Positions 29,124 through 38,112 of a stretch of DNA of 64,000 nucleotides are shown here, one piece after another. The stretch covers positions 1,116,001 through 1,180,000 of the forward strand of contig NZ_CP150276.1 of NCBI RefSeq assembly GCF_037977235.1. The letters run 5' to 3'. Below the pieces are notes generated by a model. That model saw only the letters and a program-made list of their open reading frames with translations, was not told where the DNA came from and ran no database searches. The position numbers and the translations under genes are program-made. Position 1 is the first letter of the stretch, and every line of letters starts with the position of its first letter. This DNA comes from Paenibacillus sp. FSL K6-0276 (GTDB lineage: Bacteria; Bacillota; Bacilli; Paenibacillales; Paenibacillaceae).

Positions 29124-29766
29124 CGATATCACTTCCTTTCAAGGAGTCAGCTATAGCTTTATGCGTAAAATGATCAAATGGAGTTCCTTTTTTTGTGGCG
29201 AAAAAAAAGATTTCATTGTACAGGAAGCATTTTGTAAACTTCTTTAATACTTGGCACTCGTATTGCGCAGATTGAAACAAGTCCAAATAACTGTTCTCGT
29301 GTCGTATATAATTACCATCATCATACCAATTCATGAATAGGTTATTCCATTTCTTTCGTTCACAAAGATACGGCTCCATGACAATGACTTTTCCGTCTGG
29401 TTTCAAGATCCTTTCGAATTCAAGCAGATACCCCTTGATTTGCTTGTCATCGATATGATGAAGAACGGCTACAATAAAAATATAGTCGATTGAATCATTT
29501 TGGGCTGGAATCAAATTTTCTTTAAAAATCATAAAATTATGATTCGGAAATAGCCGCTTTGCAAGTCCAACCCTTTTACCATCAGGTTCTATGTCAAGAT
29601 AAAGACCAGGGTTGAAAATACTGTAATTTGCACCAGTACCGGATCCAAAATCAAGAACAGTTTTGTTCTCTAAATGGAAATGGTTTTTTATATGTTCATG
29701 GATATATTTATTTGTGAACCACTTTGGACGAACAAACCAATGATACATTTGTGGAGATAAAGGCAT
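29101..29766 (-). CDS. Class I SAM-dependent methyltransferase
   Basis: About 221 residues. VLDFGSGTGANYSIF is the SAM-binding motif I; LYLDIEPDG carries the ribose-binding acidic residue; DYIFIVAVLHHIDD and LKPDGKVIVMEP are motifs II and III. The substrate is not evident; a small molecule or lipid is typical of this type. The ATG at 29766 has AAAGGTGG seven bases upstream. The frame is intact though it lies among pseudogenes, and its last codons run into the DUF1657 start. Confidence 0.8.
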   Translation of the reverse strand: MPLSPQMYHWFVRPKWFTNKYIHEHIKNHFHLENKTVLDFGSGTGANYSIFNPGLYLDIEPDGKRVGLAKRLFPNHNFMIFKENLIPAQNDSIDYIFIVAVLHHIDDKQIKGYLLEFERILKPDGKVIVMEPYLCERKKWNNLFMNWYDDGNYIRHENSYLDLFQSAQYECQVLKKFTKCFLYNEIFFFATKKGTPFDHFTHKAIADSLKGSDIGDSCVPS

Positions 29767-29784
29767 ATATTTACCACCTTTCAT

Positions 29785-30074
29785 TTATGTAACGAAAAGT
29801 AATATAACTCAGTTACCCGGTAAACATTCATGGAAAACATTAACTTGACCCTTATTCACTAGATTTACGACCATAATAATGTAACTCAATTTCCCTATCG
29901 ACATTCAAGGGGAAAATTATATGACACAAAATTTACTGTATAGATATTTAATTATTGATTTGGTGTGCCAAGAAAAACGTTTTCCTTTTACGGAAAAGAA
30001 TTATAAGTTTGATGTCAGTCTTTTGGACAAATAAATTGATTTGTTCAAATACGTTGACTGAGGAGGATTAAACT
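29785..30074. other. Divergent intergenic region upstream of the SpoVA remnants
   Basis: AT-rich, no gene seen. It contains CAAGAAAAACGTTTTCCTTT near 29970-29990, which resembles a catabolite-repression palindrome, and an AGGAGG at 30061 for the DUF421 start. Confidence 0.35.
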
Positions 30075-30297
30075 GTGCCGGACTGGTTAGTAATTGCTTT
30101 TCGTACTTTATTGGCCATAGCCGTCCTTTTTTCATGACGAAATTGTTGGGAAAAGGTAAATTTCCCAGCTTTCGTTCTTCGAGTACACTACAGGAATTAC
30201 AATCGGCAGCTTGGCAGCATATATTTCGTTGGATTTGGAAGAAAATTGGTATCTAGGAATAATTTCTTTGGGGGTATGGGTCGCGGTATCTGTAGCT
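30075..30297 (+). pseudogene. DUF421 (YetF) remnant, frameshifted and fused to spoVAD
   Basis: GTG at 30075 with AGGAGG upstream starts MPDWLVIAFRTLLAIAVLF, then a frameshift at about 30133 interrupts it; FMTKLLGK follows in another frame, then a further shift leads to SLAAYISLDLEENWYLGIIS and LGVWVAVSVA. DUF421 proteins are four-helix membrane proteins with a cytoplasmic domain, associated with spoVA operons. The remaining C-terminal half is missing, because the frame runs straight into SpoVAD sequence at about 30297. Confidence 0.75.
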
Positions 30298-30770
30298 AAG
30301 CTCGCTATTGAGAATGCAGGATTAACACAAGAGCAAATCAATTTCTTTATTGGCGGCGATTTGATGAATCAAATCATCAGTACCAGTTTTGCGCAAGAAC
30401 GTTAACGATTCCTTATATCGGTATATTCGGGACATGCGTTCAATATGGGAGCCGCGATGGCTCCTGCGGTAGTAGACACGATCCAGGCTCATTTCCGTGA
30501 TTTTCGGATCGAGCCCGGGTATTACGATCTGATTGTGACAGGCGACCTGCTAAAGTGGGATATGAAATCGCATGTGATTTATTTGAGAAACATAAAGTGC
30601 CAATGCGTCAAACGGAATATAAAGATTGTGGAATGATGATTTACGATTACGAAAAACAGATGGTACAGGCTGGAGCTAGCGGTTGCGGATGCTCGGCGGT
30701 CGTTACGTATGGCGACCTGGGTGAAACGATTGCGCAACAATGAACTAAACCTGATTCTGGTTGTGGCAAC
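30297..30770 (+). pseudogene. spoVAD remnant with internal deletions
   Basis: Thiolase-fold SpoVAD pieces appear in order: LTQEQINFFIGGDLMNQII, then IPYIGIFGTC in another frame, a deletion, NMGAAMAPAVVDTIQAHFRD and YYDLIVTGDL, a frameshift, CDLFEKHKVPMRQTEYKDCG, ASGCGCSAVVTYGDLG, and ILVVATGALLS. SpoVAD binds dipicolinic acid for import into the spore. At least two frameshifts and one large deletion make it inactive. Confidence 0.8.
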
Positions 30771-30797
30771 CGGTGCGCTTCTTTCCCGATTACAAGC

Positions 30798-30953
30798 TTC
30801 GGTAATGCCCTTATGCACGGTGCCTTGGAAGAAATAAAAACGAGCGGCTGGATTGGCCTTGTTACAGGCATATTTGAAGTCACTAGTGCGGGCATTTCAG
30901 CAGCTATTATCTTTTCATTTTTGGCAGCTTTGTTCGTTAAGCCCAAGGGATAA
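30798..30953 (+). pseudogene. spoVAE (SpoVAEb-type) C-terminal remnant
   Basis: The last 51 codons, FGNALMHGALEEIKTSGWIG through IFEVTSAGISAAIIFSFLAA to a TAA, match the end of the membrane protein SpoVAE. The N-terminal half is deleted, and the fragment directly follows the SpoVAD remnant as in spoVA operons. Confidence 0.78.
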
Positions 30954-30979
30954 ATCGGTATGTAAACTACTTTTAGCCT

Positions 30980-32394
30980 CTAGAATAAAGGAGAGAGCAA
31001 TCGGGCAAAGACTTCTTTCATCTTTTGAATCCTGGAGCGCTTTTCGAATTCCGAAAGCGAAATTTCATAACTTACGCTTAGATCTCGGTAAAAATCTTGT
31101 ACCAGGCGATCAACGACCTTGCCGTCAAAAAAGACCGCATTAAGTTCAAATTGCTCGCAAAAGCTGCGCATATCCATATTTGCGCTACCGGAGCACGCCA
31201 ATTGATCGGAAATAATTACTTTGGCATGGATAAACCCTTTTTTATAACAATAAAACCGTACTCCTGCCTACAGCAATTCCTGAACATAAGACAAAGAATC
31301 GTTGTAAACAATCTTTTTATCGGGAGTCGACGGTATAATAACCCGAACATCGATACCTCTGCGGACGGCTGTTTTTAGTGCTAGCAAATACTGGGGTCAG
31401 GAATGAAATAAGGCGTCTCAATATAAATCCGCTTCTTTGCCGATATGATAAAGGAGAAAATAAACTCCAGGATCGGCTCGTCCGGACCGCTTTTTACGAT
31501 TTGCACCAATTCTTTCCCTTGACTTTTCTGAATAGGATAATAAAAGGAATCGGTTATGATTTGTTCTTTGGCCAAATACCAATCTGTTAAAAATGTATAC
31601 TGGATCCATAGCAATGCATCCCCTGTAATGCTGAAATGCGTATCCCTCCAGTAACCGATTTTCGGATTCTTACCAACGTATTCATCCCCTATATTCAAAC
31701 CGCCGAAAAAACCAATTTTCCCATCAACAACGATAATTTTGCGGTGATTGCGGTAATTGAGCCGTTTATCGAAGAAGGTGATGAATGGAGGGAAAAAGCA
31801 TCCTGTTTCTATGCCAGTGTCCCGGAGCCGTTTCAAATAGGCTTTTCCCAATCGACGGCTGCCGATCCCATCATATAACAACCGCACTTTAATCCCTTCT
31901 TGTGCTTTTCGAATCAACAACCGCTCGAATTGGGAACCAAGATGGTCGTCGCGGATAATGTAAAATTCAATGTGGATATGGTGCATAGCTGCGGCAATTG
32001 CTTCCAACATCGCTTCGAATGCTTGTTTCCCTTCGGAATAGATCGTCGTTTCATTGTAAGCCGTAATAGGAATGGTCGGCATCTTTATGAGCGATGCATG
32101 TTCGTCATGATCTCGCCGATTGTTTTCCTCATTCATAGCTTTCGTTATTCGTTGTTTGCACCGATCAATGAGGTCAGCCTTAAATTGTGTCCACTGCCTG
32201 TTTTTTTTTTCACCGAGTGTACGGTGACAAGAGTATTCTTTCGCCACAAAATAATACAGGATGAAACCGAGCAGGGGAAAGAGGAATAAGATTATAAGCC
32301 ATACTATCGCTTTGTTCGATCGGCGATATTCCACAATGATGATGGCTGCAATTTGGACGATAAACAACAAGAGCGCTAAAATGATCCAAAGCAA
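30980..32394 (-). pseudogene. cls: Second cardiolipin synthase, broken
   Basis: The first 337 codons (32394 down to about 31381) are intact, with two membrane helices and the first HKD motif (NHRKIIVVDG). A one-base deletion at about 31381 ends the frame at DPSIC; the continuation (LKTAVRRGIDVRVIIPS) is in another frame. An in-frame TAG at 31268-31270 replaces a codon in ELLEAG. The second HKD (HAKVIISDQ) and the C-terminus to 30980 remain. So one frameshift and one nonsense mutation inactivate it. It is similar to but distinct from the intact copy at 2223. Confidence 0.88.
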
Positions 32395-32529
32395 TGGTTA
32401 CGTCTAACCTCCTTGTCCAAGAGATTCGGGTACTTAAGTGTTCTTTGTATAGAGTGACAAATCTATACGCAAGATACTACTAAGATTTTTTGGATAAAGG
32501 AGCAGTGAGGATGGAAAGGAATAGGCAAC

Positions 32530-33462
32530 GATCAGATGCTTAATCATTGGCATTGACGTTGGTTCGACGACCGTCAAAGCAACCGTTGTTGATTCGGCAA
32601 CCAATGTAATTTTGTGGTCGGATTATCAATCTCACCATACTAAGCAGGCGGAGAATGTTCTGGAATTTCTGGTCGATGGAGCTGTTCGATAACGAGATGC
32701 AAGAGAAGGGCCGCTCGATTCTGGATCAGGTGGAGCAAGACAATCGTCTCGCCATTCTGTTGATCGGCCGCCCCTATCACTCCGATCCGGGCTTAAATCA
32801 TGGCGTACTGGAGGAGTTTCAGGTGCTGGGTTATCCCGTGTTGTCCATGCGCTCCATCCTCAAAGATGAAGCATGACTTCAACGGTTTTTCAAGAGCAAC
32901 CTACAGAGCGGGCGAGTGGAATATGCTCTCGAAATGACCGACGTCTGGCCTGAAAACTTTAGTTCAAACAACATGCAGAAGGTGTGGGCAATTTCCACGC
33001 TCCATCCAACCCAATATAGCCGTCTTAGACCTGTCCAGCTTCAAGTGAGGTCAAGATAATCCCACCTACGATTGATCGACTCATATCATCTCAACCGTGG
33101 GCATGCCATATTCGGCTTTGCACGATATCGATACGAACAAACCTAGCGGTTCGATTAAAATACGCGTTAAGACGTATGCGCACAGCCTGGGCCTCCATGA
33201 AGAACGTTTACAGGATTTGGCCAAGAAAAAGGCGGAATTGCAGCATCTTAGAAGCGTTCCGAGTTGTTTGAAAAAAACATCTAAGAATAACCCCATACAG
33301 TGATATGGAGTGAAACGAGTTATGGTAATGGAGAAAAAGAATCTTGAGGTCGAGCTCCGCTTGTTTCAGGAAGAACAGGAGAAGGCGCCCGGTATGCCTT
33401 CGGGATTTTTCAACTGGCTTTCCTTTCGAAAAAGGGAGTTGGAAAATGTAAATCAAAGTTGA
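32530..33462 (+). pseudogene. Acyl-CoA dehydratase activase-related gene, shredded
   Basis: Fragments of the large BadF/BcrAD-HgdC fusion family occur in order: IGIDVGSTTVKATVVDSATN (ATPase domain, about 32540-32670), ELFDNEMQEKGRSIL and LLIGRPYHSDPGLNHGVLEE (about 32680-32875), EMTDVWPENFSSNNMQKVWA (about 32930), AVLDLSSFK, VGMPYSALHDIDTNKPSGSI and HSLGLHEERLQDLAKKKAEL (33097-33290), and a C-terminal piece starting at 33322 (NLEVELRLFQEEQ). Full-length members have well over 1000 residues, so most of the gene is deleted, with several frameshifts in what remains. Confidence 0.78.
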
Positions 33463-33545
33463 TCGATCTCGTGAAATAGGGAAGAGGCATGTCAGGCAAT
33501 GAGTCTCTTCCCGTCAAATCAGGCATTTCAAGGAGGGGGAGTTCG

Positions 33546-35132
33546 ATGGGCGCGAGAAAAAAAAGTGCCATTATGCTCGTTTTATGTCTAAGTTTGCTTG
33601 TAACTGCTGGCTGCAGGACGGAGTCCGGCGAACGGACAAATCAATTGAAGACCAAGTCAAATATCACATCAAATCAATCTGCCAAACCTGTCGTATTGAT
33701 CCTGATTGATTCTTTAATGGACAAGTCTCTGCAAAAAGCGATTAAAGAGGGCCGTGTACCCGCAATGCAGTATCTGCTCAATAAGGGGCAATATTTCCAG
33801 AAAGTCGTGAGTTCATTCCCTACGATGTCTGTGACGATTGACAGTTCATTATTAACAGGAACGTATGCAGACCAGCACCAAGTGCCTGGACTTGTTTGGT
33901 ATAGCGGCAAAGAAAAACGCATGATTTACTATGGTAACGGTGCCAAGGAAGCGTTTAAAATTGATCAACTGCAAGTACTGATGGATGCCGTTTATCAGAT
34001 AAATCAGGTTCAATTGAACAAAAAAACGAAAACTATACATGAAGAGTTAGCTGAAAAAGGTAAAGACTCCGCATCGGTTAATGCTATCGTTTTTAGAGGG
34101 AAGACGGAGCATATCTTAAATGTGCCGCAGTGGATTGCTTTCAGTACGCGTTTGCCGGAACATATTAACGTAACGGGACCGAAATGGTTGTCCTATGCGG
34201 CGCTTGCGCAGCAAGATCCAAAGAATGATGGGAATGCTCGACCATGGAAAAAATTCGGCATGAATGATGAATTTTCCGCGCAAGAGCTCGCATTTCTTGT
34301 TAAACAAAATAAACTTCCGAATGTAACTATTGCTTACTTTCCGGAAAATGATAACACCCTTCATAGAAAAGGCCCTACCGAGTTGGAGGGAATCGAGAAA
34401 GCCGATCAAGCGCTGCAGGACGTGCTTAACGCTTACGGTTCATGGGAGCAAGCTTTGAAGAAAGCGGTATGGATCGTCATGGGAGACAGTGCGCAAAGCT
34501 ATGTATACGATGATCGCGAAAGATCCATTGTTGATTTAAGGCCACTGTTGAACCGTTACCGTATAGCAAAAATAAATCAATCCATAGGGACCGATGATCA
34601 GATCGTGATTTCCGCTAACGAACGAATGGCCTATGTGTATGCAATAGATTCAAAGATTAAATTATCGGACATCGTGAAGCTTTTGAAAAACGAGGATAAG
34701 CTCGATATCATCGCTATTAAAGACGAGAAAAATATTCATGTTACTACAGGAAAGAGCGATAAAATGTTTTCTTATTGTCCCGGCGGAAAATATGTGGATG
34801 AATATGGTCAATCGTGGTCGTTATCAGGTGACCCTGAACTTGCGGATATTACGATTACGAGCAATCGGATCAAATATGGAAAGTATCCTGACGTACTTGC
34901 GAGATTATACGGAGCTATGCATTCCCATGAGGGAAGATATGTTGTCGTTACGGTGCAGCCTGGTCATGAAGTCATTGGCGAAAGTTCCCCTACCCACGTC
35001 GGTGGGGGCGCCCATGGTTCGCTGCATGAATTGGATTCCCTCGTTCCATTAATCGTATCCGGAACGAATACCCGGCCGAAGACACTGCGAATAATCGATA
35101 TCAAAGACTGGATTCTGAAGTTGGCGGAATGA
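33546..35132 (+). CDS. Type I phosphodiesterase/nucleotide pyrophosphatase-like lipoprotein
   Basis: 528 residues. A lipoprotein signal with lipobox LLVTAGC (cysteine about residue 23) anchors it outside the membrane. VVLILIDSLMD starts the alkaline phosphatase fold, SFPTMSVTIDSSLLTG carries the likely Thr/Ser nucleophile region, and later metal ligands are seen in VMGDSAQS and GGGAHGSLHE. Substrate unknown; the family cleaves phosphodiesters or pyrophosphates. ATG at 33546 follows AAGGAGGGGG. It is the one intact long gene between the pseudogenes. A terminator once followed it but is now split by the IS element. Confidence 0.82.
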   Translation: MGARKKSAIMLVLCLSLLVTAGCRTESGERTNQLKTKSNITSNQSAKPVVLILIDSLMDKSLQKAIKEGRVPAMQYLLNKGQYFQKVVSSFPTMSVTIDSSLLTGTYADQHQVPGLVWYSGKEKRMIYYGNGAKEAFKIDQLQVLMDAVYQINQVQLNKKTKTIHEELAEKGKDSASVNAIVFRGKTEHILNVPQWIAFSTRLPEHINVTGPKWLSYAALAQQDPKNDGNARPWKKFGMNDEFSAQELAFLVKQNKLPNVTIAYFPENDNTLHRKGPTELEGIEKADQALQDVLNAYGSWEQALKKAVWIVMGDSAQSYVYDDRERSIVDLRPLLNRYRIAKINQSIGTDDQIVISANERMAYVYAIDSKIKLSDIVKLLKNEDKLDIIAIKDEKNIHVTTGKSDKMFSYCPGGKYVDEYGQSWSLSGDPELADITITSNRIKYGKYPDVLARLYGAMHSHEGRYVVVTVQPGHEVIGESSPTHVGGGAHGSLHELDSLVPLIVSGTNTRPKTLRIIDIKDWILKLAE

Positions 35133-35353
35133 ATCCAAAGGAAAAGTAAATACCAGAACAATATTGGAAATTTCATTAATTGTTAAAACGAGGTCCGATC
35201 TATAGAAGAGACCCCAATAAGCGAATGGGATCTATTATGTAAATGTCGCATGAGAAGATATCCCCTGGCGCTGATGAAGCGTAAATTCCCTCTGCCAGCG
35301 TGTAATGTTTAGGAAAATAGACCCGTTACACGTAAGTCTATATATTGAAACTG

Positions 35354-35371
35354 AAACACTCCTCTTAATTC
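35354..35371 (+). terminator. Left half of an IS-split terminator, with target duplication
   Basis: AAACACTCC at 35354-35362 is the left arm; its partner GGAGTGTTT is at 37288-37296, followed by TT. The 8-bp target duplication CTTAATTC (35364-35371 and 37277-37284) lies in the loop. Removing the IS and one repeat restores a hairpin with a T run. Confidence 0.75.
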
Positions 35372-35622
35372 GAGGCCACTGAAAAAGTTCTTTCTAGATC
35401 ATACATTTAAGGAGTCAGTCGTAACTACGGAGAATATTTGGACTTCCGGCCGCTGTTGTCTCCAGATTTCCTGAATTGTACCGCTGTTAGCGGTTAAAAT
35501 CCGGAGACAAAGGCGGTCGCTATCGCTCCTCCAGTTCCAAATTTCCCCTTCGCTACGCCCCTCTAATGTTTTTAAGTTCAAGTTATAAAGGCCCCTTTTG
35601 GAGGCCCATGAAAACTCCATTC

Positions 35623-35663
35623 CAGGACACCCATCCTCGATCTTTTCGAGGATGGGTGTCCTG
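35623..35663. terminator. 18-bp perfect hairpin inside the IS before the transposase
   Basis: CAGGACACCCATCCTCGA and its exact complement around a 5-base loop. It lies upstream of the transposase promoter region and may block readthrough from outside into the transposase. Confidence 0.65.
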
Positions 35664-35706
35664 TTTTGCTGTATAATGATTGTATTAATTTCAGGTGGTG
35701 ACTCGG

Positions 35707-37158
35707 ATGATTTCAAACCAACAATCCCTTAACCTCAGTCCATTTATGGCGATTTACGATATCGTCGTACCTAAAGATAATATGCTACGACAAATAAATG
35801 ACCTCGTAGATTTTTCTTTTGTTCATGAAGAATTACAGAATAAATATTGCCTAGATAATGGTCGCAATGCCGTGCCTCCTATTCGTATGTTCAAGTATTT
35901 ATTACTAAAATCGATTTTCGATTTATCCGATGTGGATGTCGTAGAACGTTCTAAATATGACATGTCGCTCAAATACTTCTTAGATATGGCGCCTGAAGAC
36001 GAGGTCATCAATCCTAGTTCACTCACGAAGTTTCGTAAACTTCGGTTGAAAGATGTGAACCTGCTCGACATGCTGATTCAAAAAACGGTGGAAATTGCAT
36101 TGGAAAAAGAAATCATTAAAAGCCGCGCAATTATTGTGGATGCTACCCACACGAAATCACGATTCAATCAGCAATCACCCAAAGAAATATTGATGGAGAA
36201 GTCTAAGCTGTTGCGCAAGGCCGTTTATCAAATCAATGAAAACATGAAAGATAAATTCCCGCCAAAAACAACTACAAACGAATTAGTGGATGAACTGGAC
36301 TATTGCCAAAAAGTAATTGACGCCGTGGAAAAAGAAGAAAGTATCCGCGAATATCCAAAGGTAAAGGAAAAGTTGAACTACTTAAAGGAAATCGTAGAAG
36401 ATCACGTGGAGCACCTTCAATTTTCTAATGATCCAGATGCACGTGTGGGTCACAAAACAGCCGACTCTTCTTTTTTTGGCTATAAAACACATATTGCAAT
36501 GAATGAAGAACGTATTATTACAGCTGCCGTAGTTACAACAGGTGAAAAAAGTGATGGGAAACAACTCCAAATACTAATCGAAAAAAGTCGCAAAACGGGC
36601 ATGGATATCGATACAGTCATTGGCGACACAGCCTATTCTGAGAAAGAAAATATTCAGTATGCCAAACAAAATGAATTGCAACTCATATCCAAATTACATC
36701 CGCAGATTACTCAGGGTACTCGTAAAAAAGAAGATGAATTTGAGTTTAATAAAGATGCAGGGATGTACGTTTGTAAAGCAGGGCATATGGCAATTCGTAG
36801 GGCACGTACGGGGAGAAAGAATGTAGGAAAAAATCAAAAGGATACTTATTATTTTGATATCGATAAGTGTAAGCAATGCCCCTACAAAGAAGGATGTTAT
36901 AAAGAGGGAGCACAATCAAAAACCTATTCAGTGAGCATCAAATCCACGGAGCATAGTGAGCAGCAAACTTTCCAAGAAAGTGAATATTTTAAAGAGAAGG
37001 CAAGAGAACGTTATAAAATTGAAGCAAAGAATAGTGAACTAAAACACAGACATGGGTATGATGTGGCATCTTCCTCCGGTCTCGTCGGCATGCACATGCA
37101 AGGAGCAATGGCTATATTTGCAGTAAATCTCAAAAGAATATTGACGCTATTAAAGTAA
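35707..37158 (+). CDS. IS1182 family transposase
   Basis: 483 residues, full length. DDE residues are in IIVDATHTKS, VIGDTAYSEKENI and YKIEAKNSELKHRHGYD. The N-terminal part (LVDFSFVHEELQNKYCLDNG) and a cysteine-rich insert (CKQCPYKEGCYKEG) are typical of the family. ATG at 35707 follows AGGTGG. The frame is intact. Confidence 0.93.
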   Translation: MISNQQSLNLSPFMAIYDIVVPKDNMLRQINDLVDFSFVHEELQNKYCLDNGRNAVPPIRMFKYLLLKSIFDLSDVDVVERSKYDMSLKYFLDMAPEDEVINPSSLTKFRKLRLKDVNLLDMLIQKTVEIALEKEIIKSRAIIVDATHTKSRFNQQSPKEILMEKSKLLRKAVYQINENMKDKFPPKTTTNELVDELDYCQKVIDAVEKEESIREYPKVKEKLNYLKEIVEDHVEHLQFSNDPDARVGHKTADSSFFGYKTHIAMNEERIITAAVVTTGEKSDGKQLQILIEKSRKTGMDIDTVIGDTAYSEKENIQYAKQNELQLISKLHPQITQGTRKKEDEFEFNKDAGMYVCKAGHMAIRRARTGRKNVGKNQKDTYYFDIDKCKQCPYKEGCYKEGAQSKTYSVSIKSTEHSEQQTFQESEYFKEKARERYKIEAKNSELKHRHGYDVASSSGLVGMHMQGAMAIFAVNLKRILTLLK

Positions 37159-37180
37159 AGAGCATGAAGAATACATAAAA

Positions 37181-37225
37181 TAAAGGCGAATTCTCACTCA
37201 GAATGGAGGGGAATTCGCCTTTAGC
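37181..37225 (+). terminator. Transposase terminator
   Basis: TAAAGGCGAATTC pairs with GAATTCGCCTTTA around a 17-base loop. Confidence 0.65.
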
Positions 37226-37479
37226 TGTTTAAGCTCATTTTACAGATTCTTAAAACACACGTTTTTCAGTGGCCTCCTTAATTCAGGGGAGTGTTTTTAG
37301 ATATGAAAGGTGGATGAACAGTAGATTACAAATGTGGAAGGCGGATAATATTAGGGCTTCATCAGCATTGATAATATTTATGTTTAATTTACAAACAAAA
37401 TCGATGGTGTTGGATGCGTGTAAGAAAGCCAATTTTACACTTGTTCGCACATTCAAAACTGCATAAGGAGTGATAATAA

Positions 37480-37719
37480 ATGGATAGCTGTTGTCAAACA
37501 TCCACCGAAAAGCCAACAACACCTACTCAATGCCCTGTTTGTCATCAAAAGGGCAAAAGTATTCAATTGATTACGCTCAAGGCATTACTTCAACCAACAG
37601 CGTTAGAAACCATTCGCCCTGAATTGACTTACGCTTTTTGCACGAATTCGTCTTGCGAGGTTGTCTATTTTAGCGGTGTGCAGACATTTGGCAAAGATAT
37701 CTCATCTACTCCTATATAG
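37480..37719 (+). pseudogene. Iron-sulfur/copper metallochaperone, C-terminally truncated
   Basis: 79 residues. MDSCCQTSTEKP, CPVCHQKGKSIQLITLKALL and YAFCTNSSCEVVYFSGVQTF match the N-terminal cysteine-rich domain of CopZ-like iron-sulfur metallochaperones, which usually continue for another 60 or more residues with further cysteines. Here the frame stops soon after QTFGKD. ATG follows AAGGAG. It may still make a small zinc/iron-binding protein, but truncation by a rearrangement is more likely. Confidence 0.6.
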
Positions 37720-37947
37720 AGGATAACTTCGTAGTCCGATGGCTATTTTCTCTTGACCGGTATGATAAACAACATTATTGTTTTTGCACTTTAATAGTTC
37801 TCTAGTTGCTTCATCAGGATCTTGAATCGCTCGTACTAAAGCAACTTCATCAACGAACTGAATGTTATCTTCGGTATGAGAGTCAAGAATTTCAAGTAAG
37901 ACGTATTGATCAGGGTATATCGTACGAACTTCTTGCCATTGCATCAT
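37702..37947 (-). CDS. Small hypothetical protein
   Basis: 81 residues, starting MMQWQEVRTIYPDQYVLLEI. The composition is protein-like, and similar small proteins (WxEVRxxYPxQWVLIEAL pattern) occur next to aspartic-protease-like genes in many bacteria; no function is known. AAGGGTG precedes the ATG. It overlaps the end of the metallochaperone frame on the other strand by 18 bases. A 24-codon frame at 37958-38032 (MPQHLYVPDSMIIEELEQEL) lies just upstream and could be its partner or a relic. Confidence 0.6.
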   Translation of the reverse strand: MMQWQEVRTIYPDQYVLLEILDSHTEDNIQFVDEVALVRAIQDPDEATRELLKCKNNNVVYHTGQEKIAIGLRSYPLYRSR

Positions 37948-38040
37948 GATCACACCCTTATAGTATTTTGGACAATTCCTGTTCGAGCTCTTCGATAATC
38001 ATTGAATCTGGTACATATAGATGCTGAGGCATTGTAATAC

Positions 38041-38084
38041 AAAAGTAACGGGTAGGAGCCGAATGCTCCTACCCGTTTACTTTT
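38041..38084. terminator. Bidirectional terminator after the GH31 gene
   Basis: AAAAGTAACGGGTAGGAGC, five bases, GCTCCTACCCGTTTACTTTT; strong stem with A and T runs at both ends. Confidence 0.85.
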
Positions 38085-38112
38085 ATTATCTGGCAATGAC
38101 CGTGAAATCGTA

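Larger units (their letters stand above)
35372..37276 (+). mobile_element. IS1182-family insertion sequence, complete
   Basis: 1905 bp bounded by 15-bp perfect terminal inverted repeats GAGGCCACTGAAAAA (35372-35386 and complement at 37262-37276). Flanked by an 8-bp direct repeat CTTAATTC. It carries one intact transposase gene, an 18-bp hairpin upstream of it and a terminator downstream. Perfect ends and target duplication suggest a recent insertion. Confidence 0.92.

Noticed and set aside
35399..35716. 105-codon minus-strand frame in the left part of the IS
   Set aside because: Crosses the 18-bp hairpin, has no ribosome site and is not part of known IS1182 elements.
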